A DNA stretch of 36,752 nt, taken from contig BFEA01000518.1 of NCBI GenBank assembly GCA_003427395.1, forward strand, positions 712,108 through 748,859, given 5' to 3'. The notes beneath the pieces were generated by a model, which did not search any database, was not told the DNA's origin, and was given only the letters and a program-made list of their open reading frames with translations. The position numbers and the translations under genes are program-made. Positions 9,277 through 18,090 of this stretch are shown here, one piece after another. The DNA is from Chara braunii. Lineage: Eukaryota; Streptophyta; Charophyceae; Charales; Characeae. How positions within the stretch are numbered: the stretch's first letter is position 1; each line of letters opens with the position of its first letter.

Positions 9277-11085
9277 ATGGAGCAGCCGATCGTGATAAGT
9301 TCCAGTTCTTCAGAGTCTCAAGATTCACCTTCTTCTTCATCGTCTGCCTCAGATTGGGATGGCGAGAACAGTGATGGGAATGATACTGATTCAAGTTATG
9401 ATGGTGACGACAGCAGTGACATTAGCGGCGCTGATGACTCAGAGCAGGATTCTGCTGTCATGCTGAAAAGAGAAAGACCGGCCAAGCTAAAGGCATGTCA
9501 CACTGAAAAAGGGAAGGGGAACCTTCTTGACGACGCACTGACACTCATGCAGGCATCTGATTGGGCGAACTTGAGTCTGGATCATTGCAAGGCATATTTA
9601 CGAAACTTCAGGCTTCGCTTGTCAGGTACGAAGGACGATCTCCTGGCAAGAGTCAAGGAACATTTTCATCTCAATACCCCAGGGGTTGCACGCTCACGGT
9701 GTTACCCTCTGTCGTCTTTCGTGATTCACTGCAAAAACGATGTTTGCAGAGGCGACATTATTCGTTTTGTACAAAAGGTAAAGGAGGGTCGTAGGTGTAT
9801 CGGCACACGACTAGTCGTTGGAAAGGTTGTGAACGAAAGTTATGGTACCGAGAAGCAGCAACACACCTTCACGGTGGAGGTGCTGTGGACCACTTCTGTC
9901 AAGGGCACCACCCTGCCATTGATGAAGCAGCTGCTAATTAAAGGGCGGGTACTGTACCGATCTGGCGTACGGCGACAGCTCTGGGAAGACGAACAAGAGA
10001 GGCAGAGAGTTCTTGATGAGAAGCATGCCAGAGGGGGCATGGCACGCTCGATGCGACAAGCAGTTCGCGAGGGCAAGATGAGGCAAAGGGATGTTGCCAC
10101 ATGCATGAAAGCTGTAAATAAATCTCGCAGCAAGCACCTGAAATCTGGGGGCAAGAAGTCGAAGTCGAGAGCACAGCGTGGCGAGTCTGGTGTCCTGAAA
10201 GTTTCGGAGAGAGCTCAAAGGAAAACTGCACGGGGCAGAGGTAAGGTACCCACTGCTTGCAAGGAAGCGTGTGCTCCTGCGGTCTGTGGGCAACAAGGAG
10301 GTCACAGCGAGGCTACCAGTTCACGGCCTTCTCAGCACACCTTGCAAATGGCAGAGAAGGGGAAAGAGAAGGACAGGCAGGTCGCCGGTCGCCCTTCCAA
10401 CAAAAGGTCGGCAGTGGCGGGTCCGCTCTGCGTGGACGCTGCCAAGCGGCGGAAAATGGAACATACAATGGAGCCATTGTCACAGAGGGGGGGAGGGTAC
10501 AGTTCCAGGGTTCAGCAGCGGCCCGCCCAGCAAACTGATGCTCACCGAGGGAGAGGAGGGCCATCGGTTCCCTTTTGCTCTTACATGCATCACCAGCTTG
10601 TTTCACCGCATGTTAGGCCAGGCACTATATCCGCATGCAACAGGCAAGCTATTGGTGCCAGGTATGAGGCTGAACAATTTGCCAGTGGCATGGTGGCACC
10701 TGGCGGAAGGGAGCCTGCCCTTGCACCTCCGTTCATGGAGAATGGGATGGTGAGTAGAGGTCAAGGCAGGGGGTTGCTACATAGGCCACCACCTGTTCCG
10801 ATGCATTCTCTGGGTGAAGGCTATGGTCAGATGAGCCTTCGCATACCTGGTCAGGTTCAGGACCATGGAGTGGTTAGAGACTGCGATACGATTGGAATGC
10901 AACCATGGCTGTACGGCCAAGTGCGACCACCACCGCAAGTCCCACCCAGCGGGCGACTTCTCGACCCACTGTTGCCTCCACCAGTGCACGTCCTGCCCAA
11001 CGACACACATTTAACCCCCCGGAATTTCTCAAATTCAGTGCATTTCTACCCATCTTCACAGCCGAATTGTCCCAGGTATCGATAA
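9277..11085 (+). CDS. SAP-domain nuclear protein, plant CCCH-zinc-finger-62-like family
   Basis: The long uninterrupted frame gives 602 residues from the preferred ATG (638 from 9169; numbering below uses 9169). Residues 41-95 are a Ser/Asp/Glu-rich acidic region. About 131-166 is a SAP motif (WANLSLDHCKAYLRNFRLRL, then GTKDDLLARVKEHF), a helix-turn-helix that binds AT-rich or scaffold DNA in other proteins. About 178-290 is the block that follows it in plant homologues (named DUF7699, as I recall), with SSFVIHCKNDVCRGDI, SYGTEKQQHTF and RQLWEDEQERQRVL. The rest is basic (KSGGKKSKSR; KRRKM resembles a nuclear signal), then Pro/Gly-rich. I see no canonical CCCH finger, unlike the name-giving homologue. 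Likely nuclear, DNA- or RNA-associated; function unknown. A GTAAGG..CACAG pair at 10241-10307 could be an intron but would break the frame. Confidence 0.85.
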   Translation: MEQPIVISSSSSESQDSPSSSSSASDWDGENSDGNDTDSSYDGDDSSDISGADDSEQDSAVMLKRERPAKLKACHTEKGKGNLLDDALTLMQASDWANLSLDHCKAYLRNFRLRLSGTKDDLLARVKEHFHLNTPGVARSRCYPLSSFVIHCKNDVCRGDIIRFVQKVKEGRRCIGTRLVVGKVVNESYGTEKQQHTFTVEVLWTTSVKGTTLPLMKQLLIKGRVLYRSGVRRQLWEDEQERQRVLDEKHARGGMARSMRQAVREGKMRQRDVATCMKAVNKSRSKHLKSGGKKSKSRAQRGESGVLKVSERAQRKTARGRGKVPTACKEACAPAVCGQQGGHSEATSSRPSQHTLQMAEKGKEKDRQVAGRPSNKRSAVAGPLCVDAAKRRKMEHTMEPLSQRGGGYSSRVQQRPAQQTDAHRGRGGPSVPFCSYMHHQLVSPHVRPGTISACNRQAIGARYEAEQFASGMVAPGGREPALAPPFMENGMVSRGQGRGLLHRPPPVPMHSLGEGYGQMSLRIPGQVQDHGVVRDCDTIGMQPWLYGQVRPPPQVPPSGRLLDPLLPPPVHVLPNDTHLTPRNFSNSVHFYPSSQPNCPRYR

Positions 11086-11230
11086 AAATTATTACGGAAG
11101 TCACCGTCAATCTTTGTGAGGACACGTAAAGAGTGTTTGGGTTGCGCTTCGCGTTTCTTGTTGATTTGGTAGTAGGTTCCACCCTTCAGAAACACAACTT
11201 CCAGCATGGAAGGGATTGATATCCTTTGTG

Positions 11231-11325
11231 AATAAAAGTCTCTGTGTGTACAGTAAACGTGAAGCGGGGAAGATGACCCCTGGAGGAATCTTACTTGATG
11301 GTGCTCTGCCCCACATGTCAATAAA
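11231..11325 (+). terminator. poly(A) signals 3' of the SAP gene
   Basis: AATAAA occurs at 11231-11236 and again at 11320-11325, about 145 and 235 bp after the stop codon. Both are plausible 3'-end signals for the gene at 9277-11085. The stop is also preceded by CAG|GTATCG (donor-like) with an acceptor-like TCTATTTTTCAG ending near 11389, so a last intron is possible. Confidence 0.5.
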
Positions 11326-12501
11326 TTATGCGATTGCCGTCACTTCATGAACAGCCATCTCACAGTCATCAGTTTTTATCTATTTTTCAGGTCTCCTCCT
11401 TGTTGCCATTCTTCTTTTTCTTGTTTTTTTTTTTTTAACATCACAGGTGGGCCAACTTTTGAAGGTGATAAGAGGATCCTCCAAAAGCGAGACCCAACCA
11501 ATTACTGACGGCTGCAATCTATTGGTAGGGAGCATCACCTGTTGGAAACCAGGTCCGGTGTCCCATATGACCACGATATTTTGTTGAAATATCTTGGGCG
11601 GCATTTATTGCTAGTCTCCACAAGGGGACCGACTGTCCAAGAGAACATGTGGTGGGCAAACACTTACCAGTCAAGGATTGAGAGGGGATCCCAATCCTTT
11701 GCGCACAGTACCCCTGGCGTAGCTGAGCGTCCACCTCGTCCTGAACGCCCCCAGAATCACGCCTGAAACAACAAGACCGTGTTTTGAAAATTTCTATGGG
11801 TGGAGCACTTGCTTGATCGGATGCCCCAAGTGAGCAGAAGATTTCGAAGGGGAAGGTGGGGAGACAGAACGGGGGGTTGAAAGTGGGAGGGGGGGGACGA
11901 TAGGAGGAAGGACTAGGGCTGGTGGTTGGCAGAGCGGAGCCCAAGGGGAACGGAGGGTCACAGTGAGGGGAGGGGAGGAAGAATCAGCCAGGCAGAATAC
12001 CCGGCTGGGCTGCTGTTTGAACTAGACGGCAGCTGAGAAGTCGGTTCTGAGTCATTGTGCAGAAAGCGTGTATGGGTAAGAGTAACGAGGGAGGGGGGCG
12101 TAGGTAGTCGCTCGGGTAGAGGGCAGAGATTAGCATTGTCTTTTTATGTTGCTAATCTGATCTGACCGGTCCAATTTTTTTCTGGTACAGGCCGCCCTTG
12201 CCCAAAAAAGAAAGTTTGTCTCAGTGTGACCCAGCTCACCCAAGCATTTTCTAAAATTTTGCTCCCACGCCTGACCTTCCCAGCACCTTAAGAAAAACTT
12301 CACCTTGACCTGCCCACCCCCACGAGAACATCATTACCCGCCTGCACCAGGGACCTAATTATTAAATGCCTTTACACGGCTATGCAAGTCGCTTTGAACA
12401 GTTATCTGCACCATGATATTTCATGATTGCGATGATTGTGACATGACAGCACAAAATAAAACAAGGTGGTGAGCAGGTGATGACATGGCAGGGTTGGAAT
12501 G

Positions 12502-12503
<2 letters not shown>
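11326..12503. other. intergenic stretch with one dispersed repeat
   Basis: The segment 11517-11564 (ATCTATTGGTAGGGAGCA..GGTGTCCC) recurs at 22202-22249 at roughly 80 percent identity. Around it are short T-rich, G-rich and C-rich stretches and a 141-codon minus-strand frame (11519-11944) that is Pro/Ser-rich and unrecognised. No gene can be supported. Confidence 0.5.

Positions 12504-12553
<50 letters not shown>
12504..12553. repeat. (GA)n microsatellite
   Basis: An uninterrupted GA run of about 50 bp. Confidence 0.97.
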
Positions 12554-12888
12554 CTGTACAAGAGCAGTGTAGGTGGTCACATCATAGTAGAGTGGCTACG
12601 GTGTTGTTGTATTGACGAGTCTCATTTTGGTGTGGTCTCAACTTTGCAATTCCGCATTTGACATTGCTCAAATATGTATATTCTACCATTTGTACGGACT
12701 GTATGGTGGGCATGCTCAATGGCATCCGTCGCGGCAATTGTTGTAGTGGGATTGCTCACCTAGGTCTTCCATGTGTGCACCCCCCTTAAATCCTTACGTT
12801 GTATTTCCTCTCTGTCATCAAGGACAAACTCGTTCTTGAGCCTTTTCTTATCCTCTCCTCTGCCTGCATCTTCATTCCACACTCCGTA

Positions 12889-12945
12889 CTTTCCCTTGCT
12901 TTCCCTTGCTTTCCCTTGATTTCCCTTGCTTTCCCTTTGCCGTTC
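12889..12945. repeat. (CTTTCCCTTG)n short tandem repeat
   Basis: About five near-perfect copies of a 10-bp pyrimidine unit, one with GATTT in place of GCTTT. Confidence 0.9.
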
Positions 12946-13006
12946 TTTGTTTGTCATCTCTGCATCTCTCTTCCCTGTGTTTATCTCCTCCCCCCTTACT
13001 CTGCCT

Positions 13007-13209
13007 CTTTCTCACCGCGTACAACTGGGCCGTTATGGCACACGGGGATGTGGACAGCTCGTGCGCAAATCTATCATGCGGCGAGCCTTGTACCCGAGAG
13101 GCATGGCCCCTTTCTCACAGCGTACAATTGGGCCGTTATGGCACACGGGGATGTGGACAGCTCGTGCTCAAATCCATCATGCGGCGAGCCTTGTACCCGA
13201 GAGGCATGG
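13007..13209. repeat. 102-bp tandem duplication
   Basis: The units 13007-13107 and 13109-13209 differ at only a handful of positions. Both run from TTTCTCAC through GGCCGTTATGGCACACGGGG to CCCGAGAGGCATGG. A diverged single copy is at about 33634-33706. The overlapping open frames here are artefacts of the duplication. Confidence 0.93.
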
Positions 13210-13870
13210 TGAAGGGGAAGTCCAAGGAAGAATGAGAAAGATGAATGGTTTCAGTGTGCCCTTCATGCTGGTCTCTGTTTTTCTTTTTCTTTTTTTTAAA
13301 CCGTTTGTTTTGCAAAGTGCACTCTTTTAGTTCATAGATATGTGATAATATATGCATATTCTGCTTCGAGTCTTTTGCTGCTTGGATAATTTGTCTCCCC
13401 AGTGATTGGTTACTTGCAGTTTGGGATCAGATTGTGTTCCCTGACTAGCACATCTTGAAGCTGGCGAGTCAGGGGTGATGGTGTCGGTGGTATTGGGAAG
13501 TGTCGTTGGCAGTGTTGACTTTTGCGGTGGCTGGTTAGTGATCTCCTGCTCTGGATAGAGAGCACATAAGTAGAAGCAGTACGGATTACGTGGCATTGCG
13601 ATGAGAGTGTATTGGACCTATTGGTGCTTGTTGCTGCTTGAGGTGGTACTTGGCCATGATCAGTCATCACACACAGCATCATAAGATGGTGAATAATCTG
13701 TAGTTGGGGGGAACATCGTCCTCTGTCCCTAACCTTATATACCCCCTCTTCTTATCGCGAGGACAGAGCATGTTACTTGAGTCACGTGGAGTGTCCTCTC
13801 GTTGTGAATTTGTGTGCGTGGGTGGCGACTTTTGAATCCAACCTTCTGGTCCATCTGGTGGGAGAGTGCC
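13210..13870. other. unassigned sequence left of the Harbinger element
   Basis: It contains poly-pyrimidine stretches and short open frames on - with no recognisable domain. Nothing in it can be supported as a gene. Confidence 0.4.
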
Positions 13871-13873
13871 CAA

Positions 13874-14040
13874 GGCCTGGACCCCACAGGAATTCCTTTG
13901 GAAAAGACGTTTCCGCAGAACCGTCGTCGGAAGAGTTTTGGAAAGTCTGGAAACCTTTTTGCGGGGACCCCACATCGGAGGGAGTTTTGCGGCAAATTGT
14001 TGAGAAAGTTTACCGTAATAGGAAACGTGGCCGCCAAGCA
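13874..14040. repeat. left terminal and subterminal region of Harbinger element
   Basis: A perfect 20-bp end is followed by short repeated motifs such as TGGAAAAG, TTGGAAAGTCTGGAAA, TTCCGCAGAA and GCGGCAAA. These are also found in the right end in reverse orientation. Such motifs are the likely binding sites for the transposase or its Myb-like partner. Confidence 0.85.
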
Positions 14041-14488
14041 TCCCGAAATGGAAAGTGCTGGTTTGTTCTAGTGACCGGCCGTGGAGCGTAGGAACCAGCA
14101 CGGTCCGACACAGGGCGACTCTGGGCGGCGTTTGGGTGATCGGCGATCAGCGAGTCGGGAATCGACGGCGCCGCTGCATTCGTTGGGGGTGGGTGGAGTC
14201 TGTGCCCGTGGTACCAGTCCCGGTTGCCACAAACCCGCAATGTGACCGTTGGGGCGGACTGCGGACGCGGTGTCTGTGCCAGCGCCATCCCCAACGTTCG
14301 AGAGCCCCCTTCTCACCCCTCCCCCACCTGGAGGCGGAGTCTTCGCTTCCTGGTATTTGCTTCTCGTCCGCTGACGTCCATAGCGTGTCGACCTCATGAG
14401 CGGATTCCCTGCTGTGTGAACTCGGTTGTGCATTCTGTGTTCTTTCGCACTGTTCGACGAACCTGCGATTCGTGCGGAGTAGGCAGCC

Positions 14489-15895
14489 ATGGCTGGTGCT
14501 GGGAGCGACTGGGACGACTCGACGTTCCTGCTTGTTTTCATCCTGCTGCAGTGGATGAACCGGAGGAACGTCGCCGCCATGGCCGTGCTGCAGGCAGCCG
14601 CTGCATTGCCGGGAGATGTGCCTGCCGTGTGTTCCGCCCTCTTCCTTCTCACAGGCGCTCTGTTGCACAGCATGTCGTTGACATGTTTGGTGGCCACTGC
14701 ATTCGAGAGACAGATGGACAGCCGGCGATGGATCTGGGTGTTGGCACGCAGTGCAGGAGTGTGGGACGACCTGCAGAAGGTGGGAGGCAGCCATGAGAAA
14801 GTTTTCCAGCGCTTTTGCAGACTGCCTAGGCCTTTGTTCAACGATATCCTCTATCGCATCGGCCCACATATCCAGCGGCAAGCAACGAATTGGCGACAAC
14901 CGGCGCCTGCAGGGCAGAAGTTCGCATGCGCGCTCATCAGGTGGGTGACTGGCGGTTTCTACAGGCAGACAACGCATGGTTTGGGGATGGGTTTGGCGAG
15001 TGCCCTCAGGAGCAATGAGGATGTCGCGGATGCGCTCATCACCGAGTATGGGCATTTGCTGCAATTTCCCACAGGTGACAAGCTGCAAGAGAGTTTGGAC
15101 GGGTTCGAGAGGAAGGGTTTCACTAGGTGTGTAGGAGCAATCGACTGCACAAACGTGTACATCGAAAAACCCAGGAACGAACGTGGAGAGTGCTACTACG
15201 ACAGGAATGGTCAATTCTCCATAGTCGCGCAGGTCGTGTGGGACCACGAGTGTCGAATTGTCAGTGTGTATGTTGGTTGCCCGGTGTTCGTCCACGATAG
15301 GTGTGTGCTCCGTACGTCTCCTTTGTATCGTGAGGCGTAACAGCAGAGTGGGGTGTTTGGGACGGGTGGGGAGGTGCTGCGTGATGGCCGTGCGATCGGC
15401 AGGTATCTACTGGCGGATGCAGGATACCCGAACTTGCCATGGCTGATGACTCCCATCGGTGGGACAGGGCGGACACCTGCGGAGCAGGTTTACGACGATT
15501 GTCACACGTCGGCAAGGTCCTGCATCGAGCGAACTTTCGGTCGATTGAAGGCCGTGTGGCGACACTTCATCAGGAGGCAGATTTGCAATTTGCGAATGCT
15601 CCTCAAAGAGTTTTTCGCCATCTGCATCCTGCACAACATCATGGTGAATTCGAGGGTCGAGGTCGACCCCGATCTACTATCTGATGAGAGTGACACTGAC
15701 TGTCCAAACTTGGTCTGTCGTCGTCGTCGGCGACGTGTGAGGCACGCAAGACCCGCACGACATCCTTCTCCTCCAGAGGAGGACGCCGCGTCTGCTTTAG
15801 AGCTTGGCAAGGAGTTGAGGGAAAGCCTCATCGGACATGTGTGGCATCACACTCGTGTGCACGGCGCTCCTAGACCGAACCCCTGGCGGATGTGA
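14489..15895 (+). pseudogene. PIF/Harbinger DDE transposase with one in-frame stop
   Basis: This would be a 468-residue nuclease of the DDE_Tnp_4 type, interrupted only by TAA at 15338-15340 (codon 284); reading is open in the same frame on both sides. The ATG at 14489 has a good start context (GCAGCCATGG). An N-terminal hydrophobic/helical part is followed by the family lead-in at about residues 105-170 (RLPRPLFNDILYRI, then TYR-like GGFYRQTTHGLGMGLAS). The catalytic triad is visible as D219 (GAIDCTNVYIEKP), D310 (YLLADAGYP) and E347 (CIERTFGRLKAVWR). The tail is Arg-rich. The enzyme cuts and rejoins element ends, normally with the Myb-like partner. A single C-to-T change at a Gln codon would explain the stop. 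Overlapping minus-strand frames are shadows. Confidence 0.92.
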
Positions 15896-16061
15896 CATTT
15901 TGTAAATTCGTAGTGTTTTTCATATCAAGTGTTTTTTGTTATTATAAATTTTTGGAATTCGTCGGCTTTTTTCCCTCGCCTTTTTTCGTGCTGTCCGAGT
16001 TCGATTTTGCCATTTACATGGCTACTCCAATCGCGGTTGGTGTACGGGTAGTTTTGGGCAT

Positions 16062-16295
16062 GTACTCATGTCTCTCTCTCTCTCTCTCTCTCCCGTTTAT
16101 CGATATGCATATATTGATGTGTGATGGAATATGAAATGAAACAGTAGAATAGATTCAAGGAGTACACAGAATACACAAATTAAATTCAATGGAAACCGAA
16201 TAAACGGAAAAGATTCAATGAACTGCACAGAATAAACACAATAGATTCAATGAAATACACAAAATAAAGAACTGAATACATAGAGAGAGAAATGC

Positions 16296-16353
<58 letters not shown>

Positions 16354-16463
16354 CATGGACGCACACACGGGTACACGCAAGCACACACCCGCACACGTGC
16401 GCACACATGTGCGGTGTGTGTTTGTGTGTTTGTGTGTCCGAGTGTGTGCGTCCGTGTGTGTGC

Positions 16464-16519
<56 letters not shown>

Positions 16520-16640
16520 GTGTGTGTGCGTGTGCCTGGGTGCCACCTCTCTCTCTCTCTCTCTCCCAACAGTTTATCGATATGCATATACAGATCATAA
16601 GTGATGTGGAATTGGAAATGAAATAAAGTAATAGAATATA
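16062..16640. repeat. nested microsatellite block between duplicated flanks
   Basis: A (CT)n run followed by GTTTATCGATATGCATATA occurs at about 16073-16120 and again at 16549-16590, in direct orientation. Between the copies are (AC)n at 16297-16346 and a (GT)n-rich tract at 16465-16540, which are complementary to each other. The open frames on both strands here encode only His/Thr or Val/Cys repeats and are not genes. Confidence 0.93.
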
Positions 16641-17375
16641 ATACAAAGAATAAAGGAATAATCGATTAATAACGAAAAATAAAATAGAGTACAACAAATG
16701 CATGTGTGATCGACGAACTCCAACAACAAACAACATAAAACACATGCACGCATCGATCGACAAATGTGAGTTCGGGATTAACAAAATTCATGTGAAGGGA
16801 GTAGCTCTCCTGCTGCAACGCACACATACAGACATCCAGTCACAAATGGTGTTGAACCGGCGGCCCACGGCCGAGCATGTATTCCATTCAATGAAAACAA
16901 CAATACAACTGTCACATTCGTGACACCGGCGAGAGAACAGTATCACACCACTACGTCCTCCAATCGCGATTGGACACGTGGACACGGAACACCCAACAAA
17001 CTGACACGCCGACAGGGTGTGACACATCCCCTACGCTCCGTTATCCGAACCGCGCTCACTAATTCACCGCCCACTCGTCTTCACAGTCCATTGCCACCCA
17101 TCGACCGTGCACAGACAAGGCAGATGACCCCATCCAAATCTTTGTTGCACAAAAGCGAAGGGGGTGATAAACCTTCTCCCCCACGATTGTGCGTAGGGAC
17201 ACACTGTAACGTTCCGCCACTCCAGGAAGTACGTACCCGCCCTTGCAAAATTGAAAAAGCCATCCATGCACCAAAATCCCTAATCTCTCTCGCCTCTCCG
17301 ACCACAAAGCAAAACCTCGATCCATCTCCACCTTCCTCTGGCAAAGATGACGACAATCAGAACACGCACCCGAAG
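16641..17375. other. Harbinger interior, mostly non-coding
   Basis: A 329-codon + frame (16920-17909) crosses this stretch. Its first half is Pro/Thr/Ser-rich with no domain, and its second half lies antisense to the ORF at 17376-17819. The short sequence GGTGATAAACCTTCTCCCC occurs at about 17163 and again at about 17858, perhaps marking duplicated regulatory DNA. Confidence 0.4.
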
Positions 17376-17819
17376 TTATGCACGGACCTCGTTGTGAAGG
17401 TACCCGCGACCGACGAGCGGCTTCTCGAGGAACGTGTAGTAAAACGCTGCGTTATCCAACCGCGAAGCGTACTCTATCGCCAAGTTCTGGATGAGGTTCT
17501 CGACGATGTCTACCTGCAGGTGCGTCCAATCGTCCGGAACGATGGGTCCAGTCTTCTTCACATACAACACGACATGGGAGAGGAGACGGTTGCTGAAGCC
17601 CAAGGCGGCGTCGATGTCAACAACGACCTGCCCACTGACGTCGACCGAATAGAAACGGTACGACCGACGAGTGATCTCGTTCCCGAACGGGGGGTCGTGA
17701 TGAAAGCACCCGTCCCGCCGCCGACGCTCTTCCCAATACATGATCGCCTCGCCACGCACAATCTCCCTCCATGCGAGTTGCATATCTCTCTGTCTCTCTC
17801 TCTCTCTCTCTCCCCCCAT
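17376..17819 (-). CDS. unrecognised Harbinger-borne ORF with its own TATA box
   Basis: The open frame extends back to 18086, but a TATA box at 17901-17908 implies transcription starts near 17870-17880. The first usable start codons are then at 17819 or 17783. The product is about 135-148 residues with a mixed, protein-like composition rich in aromatic residues (RSYRFYSVDVSGQVVVDIDAALGF, shown in part: YRFYSVDVSGQ; then HVVLYVKK, DDWTHLQVDIVENLIQNLAIEY, in part DDWTHLQVDIVEN; then NAAFYYTFLEKP). I do not recognise a family. The alternating hydrophobic pattern suggests beta strands followed by an amphipathic helix. It could be a captured gene or a third element protein. The antisense + frame is the alternative reading. 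Confidence 0.45.
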   Translation of the reverse strand: MGGERERERQRDMQLAWREIVRGEAIMYWEERRRRDGCFHHDPPFGNEITRRSYRFYSVDVSGQVVVDIDAALGFSNRLLSHVVLYVKKTGPIVPDDWTHLQVDIVENLIQNLAIEYASRLDNAAFYYTFLEKPLVGRGYLHNEVRA

Positions 17820-17900
17820 TGGGAGCAGCAACGCAGGAATCTCCGACACACGAGCGTGGTGATAAACCTTCTCCCCTACGGAAATGGACTGCGAATGCGC

Positions 17901-17908
17901 TTTATATA
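17901..17908 (-). promoter_or_regulatory. TATA box for the minus-strand ORF
   Basis: On the minus strand the sequence reads TCTATATAAAGCGC, a strong TATA box about 80-120 bp upstream of the candidate start codons at 17819 and 17783. A GA run from the microsatellite lies between them. Confidence 0.5.
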
Positions 17909-18090
17909 GAAGCGCGCGGGTGCCAGCTGCCCTCGGAATAACGGGCCCGACACAGGCACTCGTGCCACATCCCCCATCCCGGGCCATTCGAAAAAAACTG
18001 TCCCGATGCCAGGAATGGGTTTCAAGGTACCACATTCCGGAAAAACAGGGGCGGTTAACGATGGGTTGGAAATCGACGACCCGCAATGCC

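Noticed and set aside
10241-10307. 67-bp GT-AG intron inside the SAP gene
   Set aside because: The splice-like sequences are fair, but removal would break a frame that stays open for another 780 bp. It is kept only as a remark.
9958-10606. Minus-strand Cys/Leu-rich frames inside the SAP gene
   Set aside because: They are antisense shadows of the conserved plus-strand frame.
14068-15295. Minus-strand open frames of 257 and 382 codons opposite the transposase start
   Set aside because: They lie antisense to a clearly recognisable DDE transposase in GC-rich DNA, where long antisense frames are common. No domain is visible in them.
3217-15895. Alternative genetic code (TAA/TAG read as Gln, as in some green algae) to explain in-frame stops
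   Set aside because: The retrotransposon shows all three stops, including TGA, together with frameshifts and deletions, and stops fall at positions that are not all Gln in the family. Ordinary decay explains the data. The transposase TAA alone is not enough evidence.
16186-16784. Open frames encoding His-Thr or Cys-Val repeats
   Set aside because: They are translations of AC and GT microsatellites and have no independent support.
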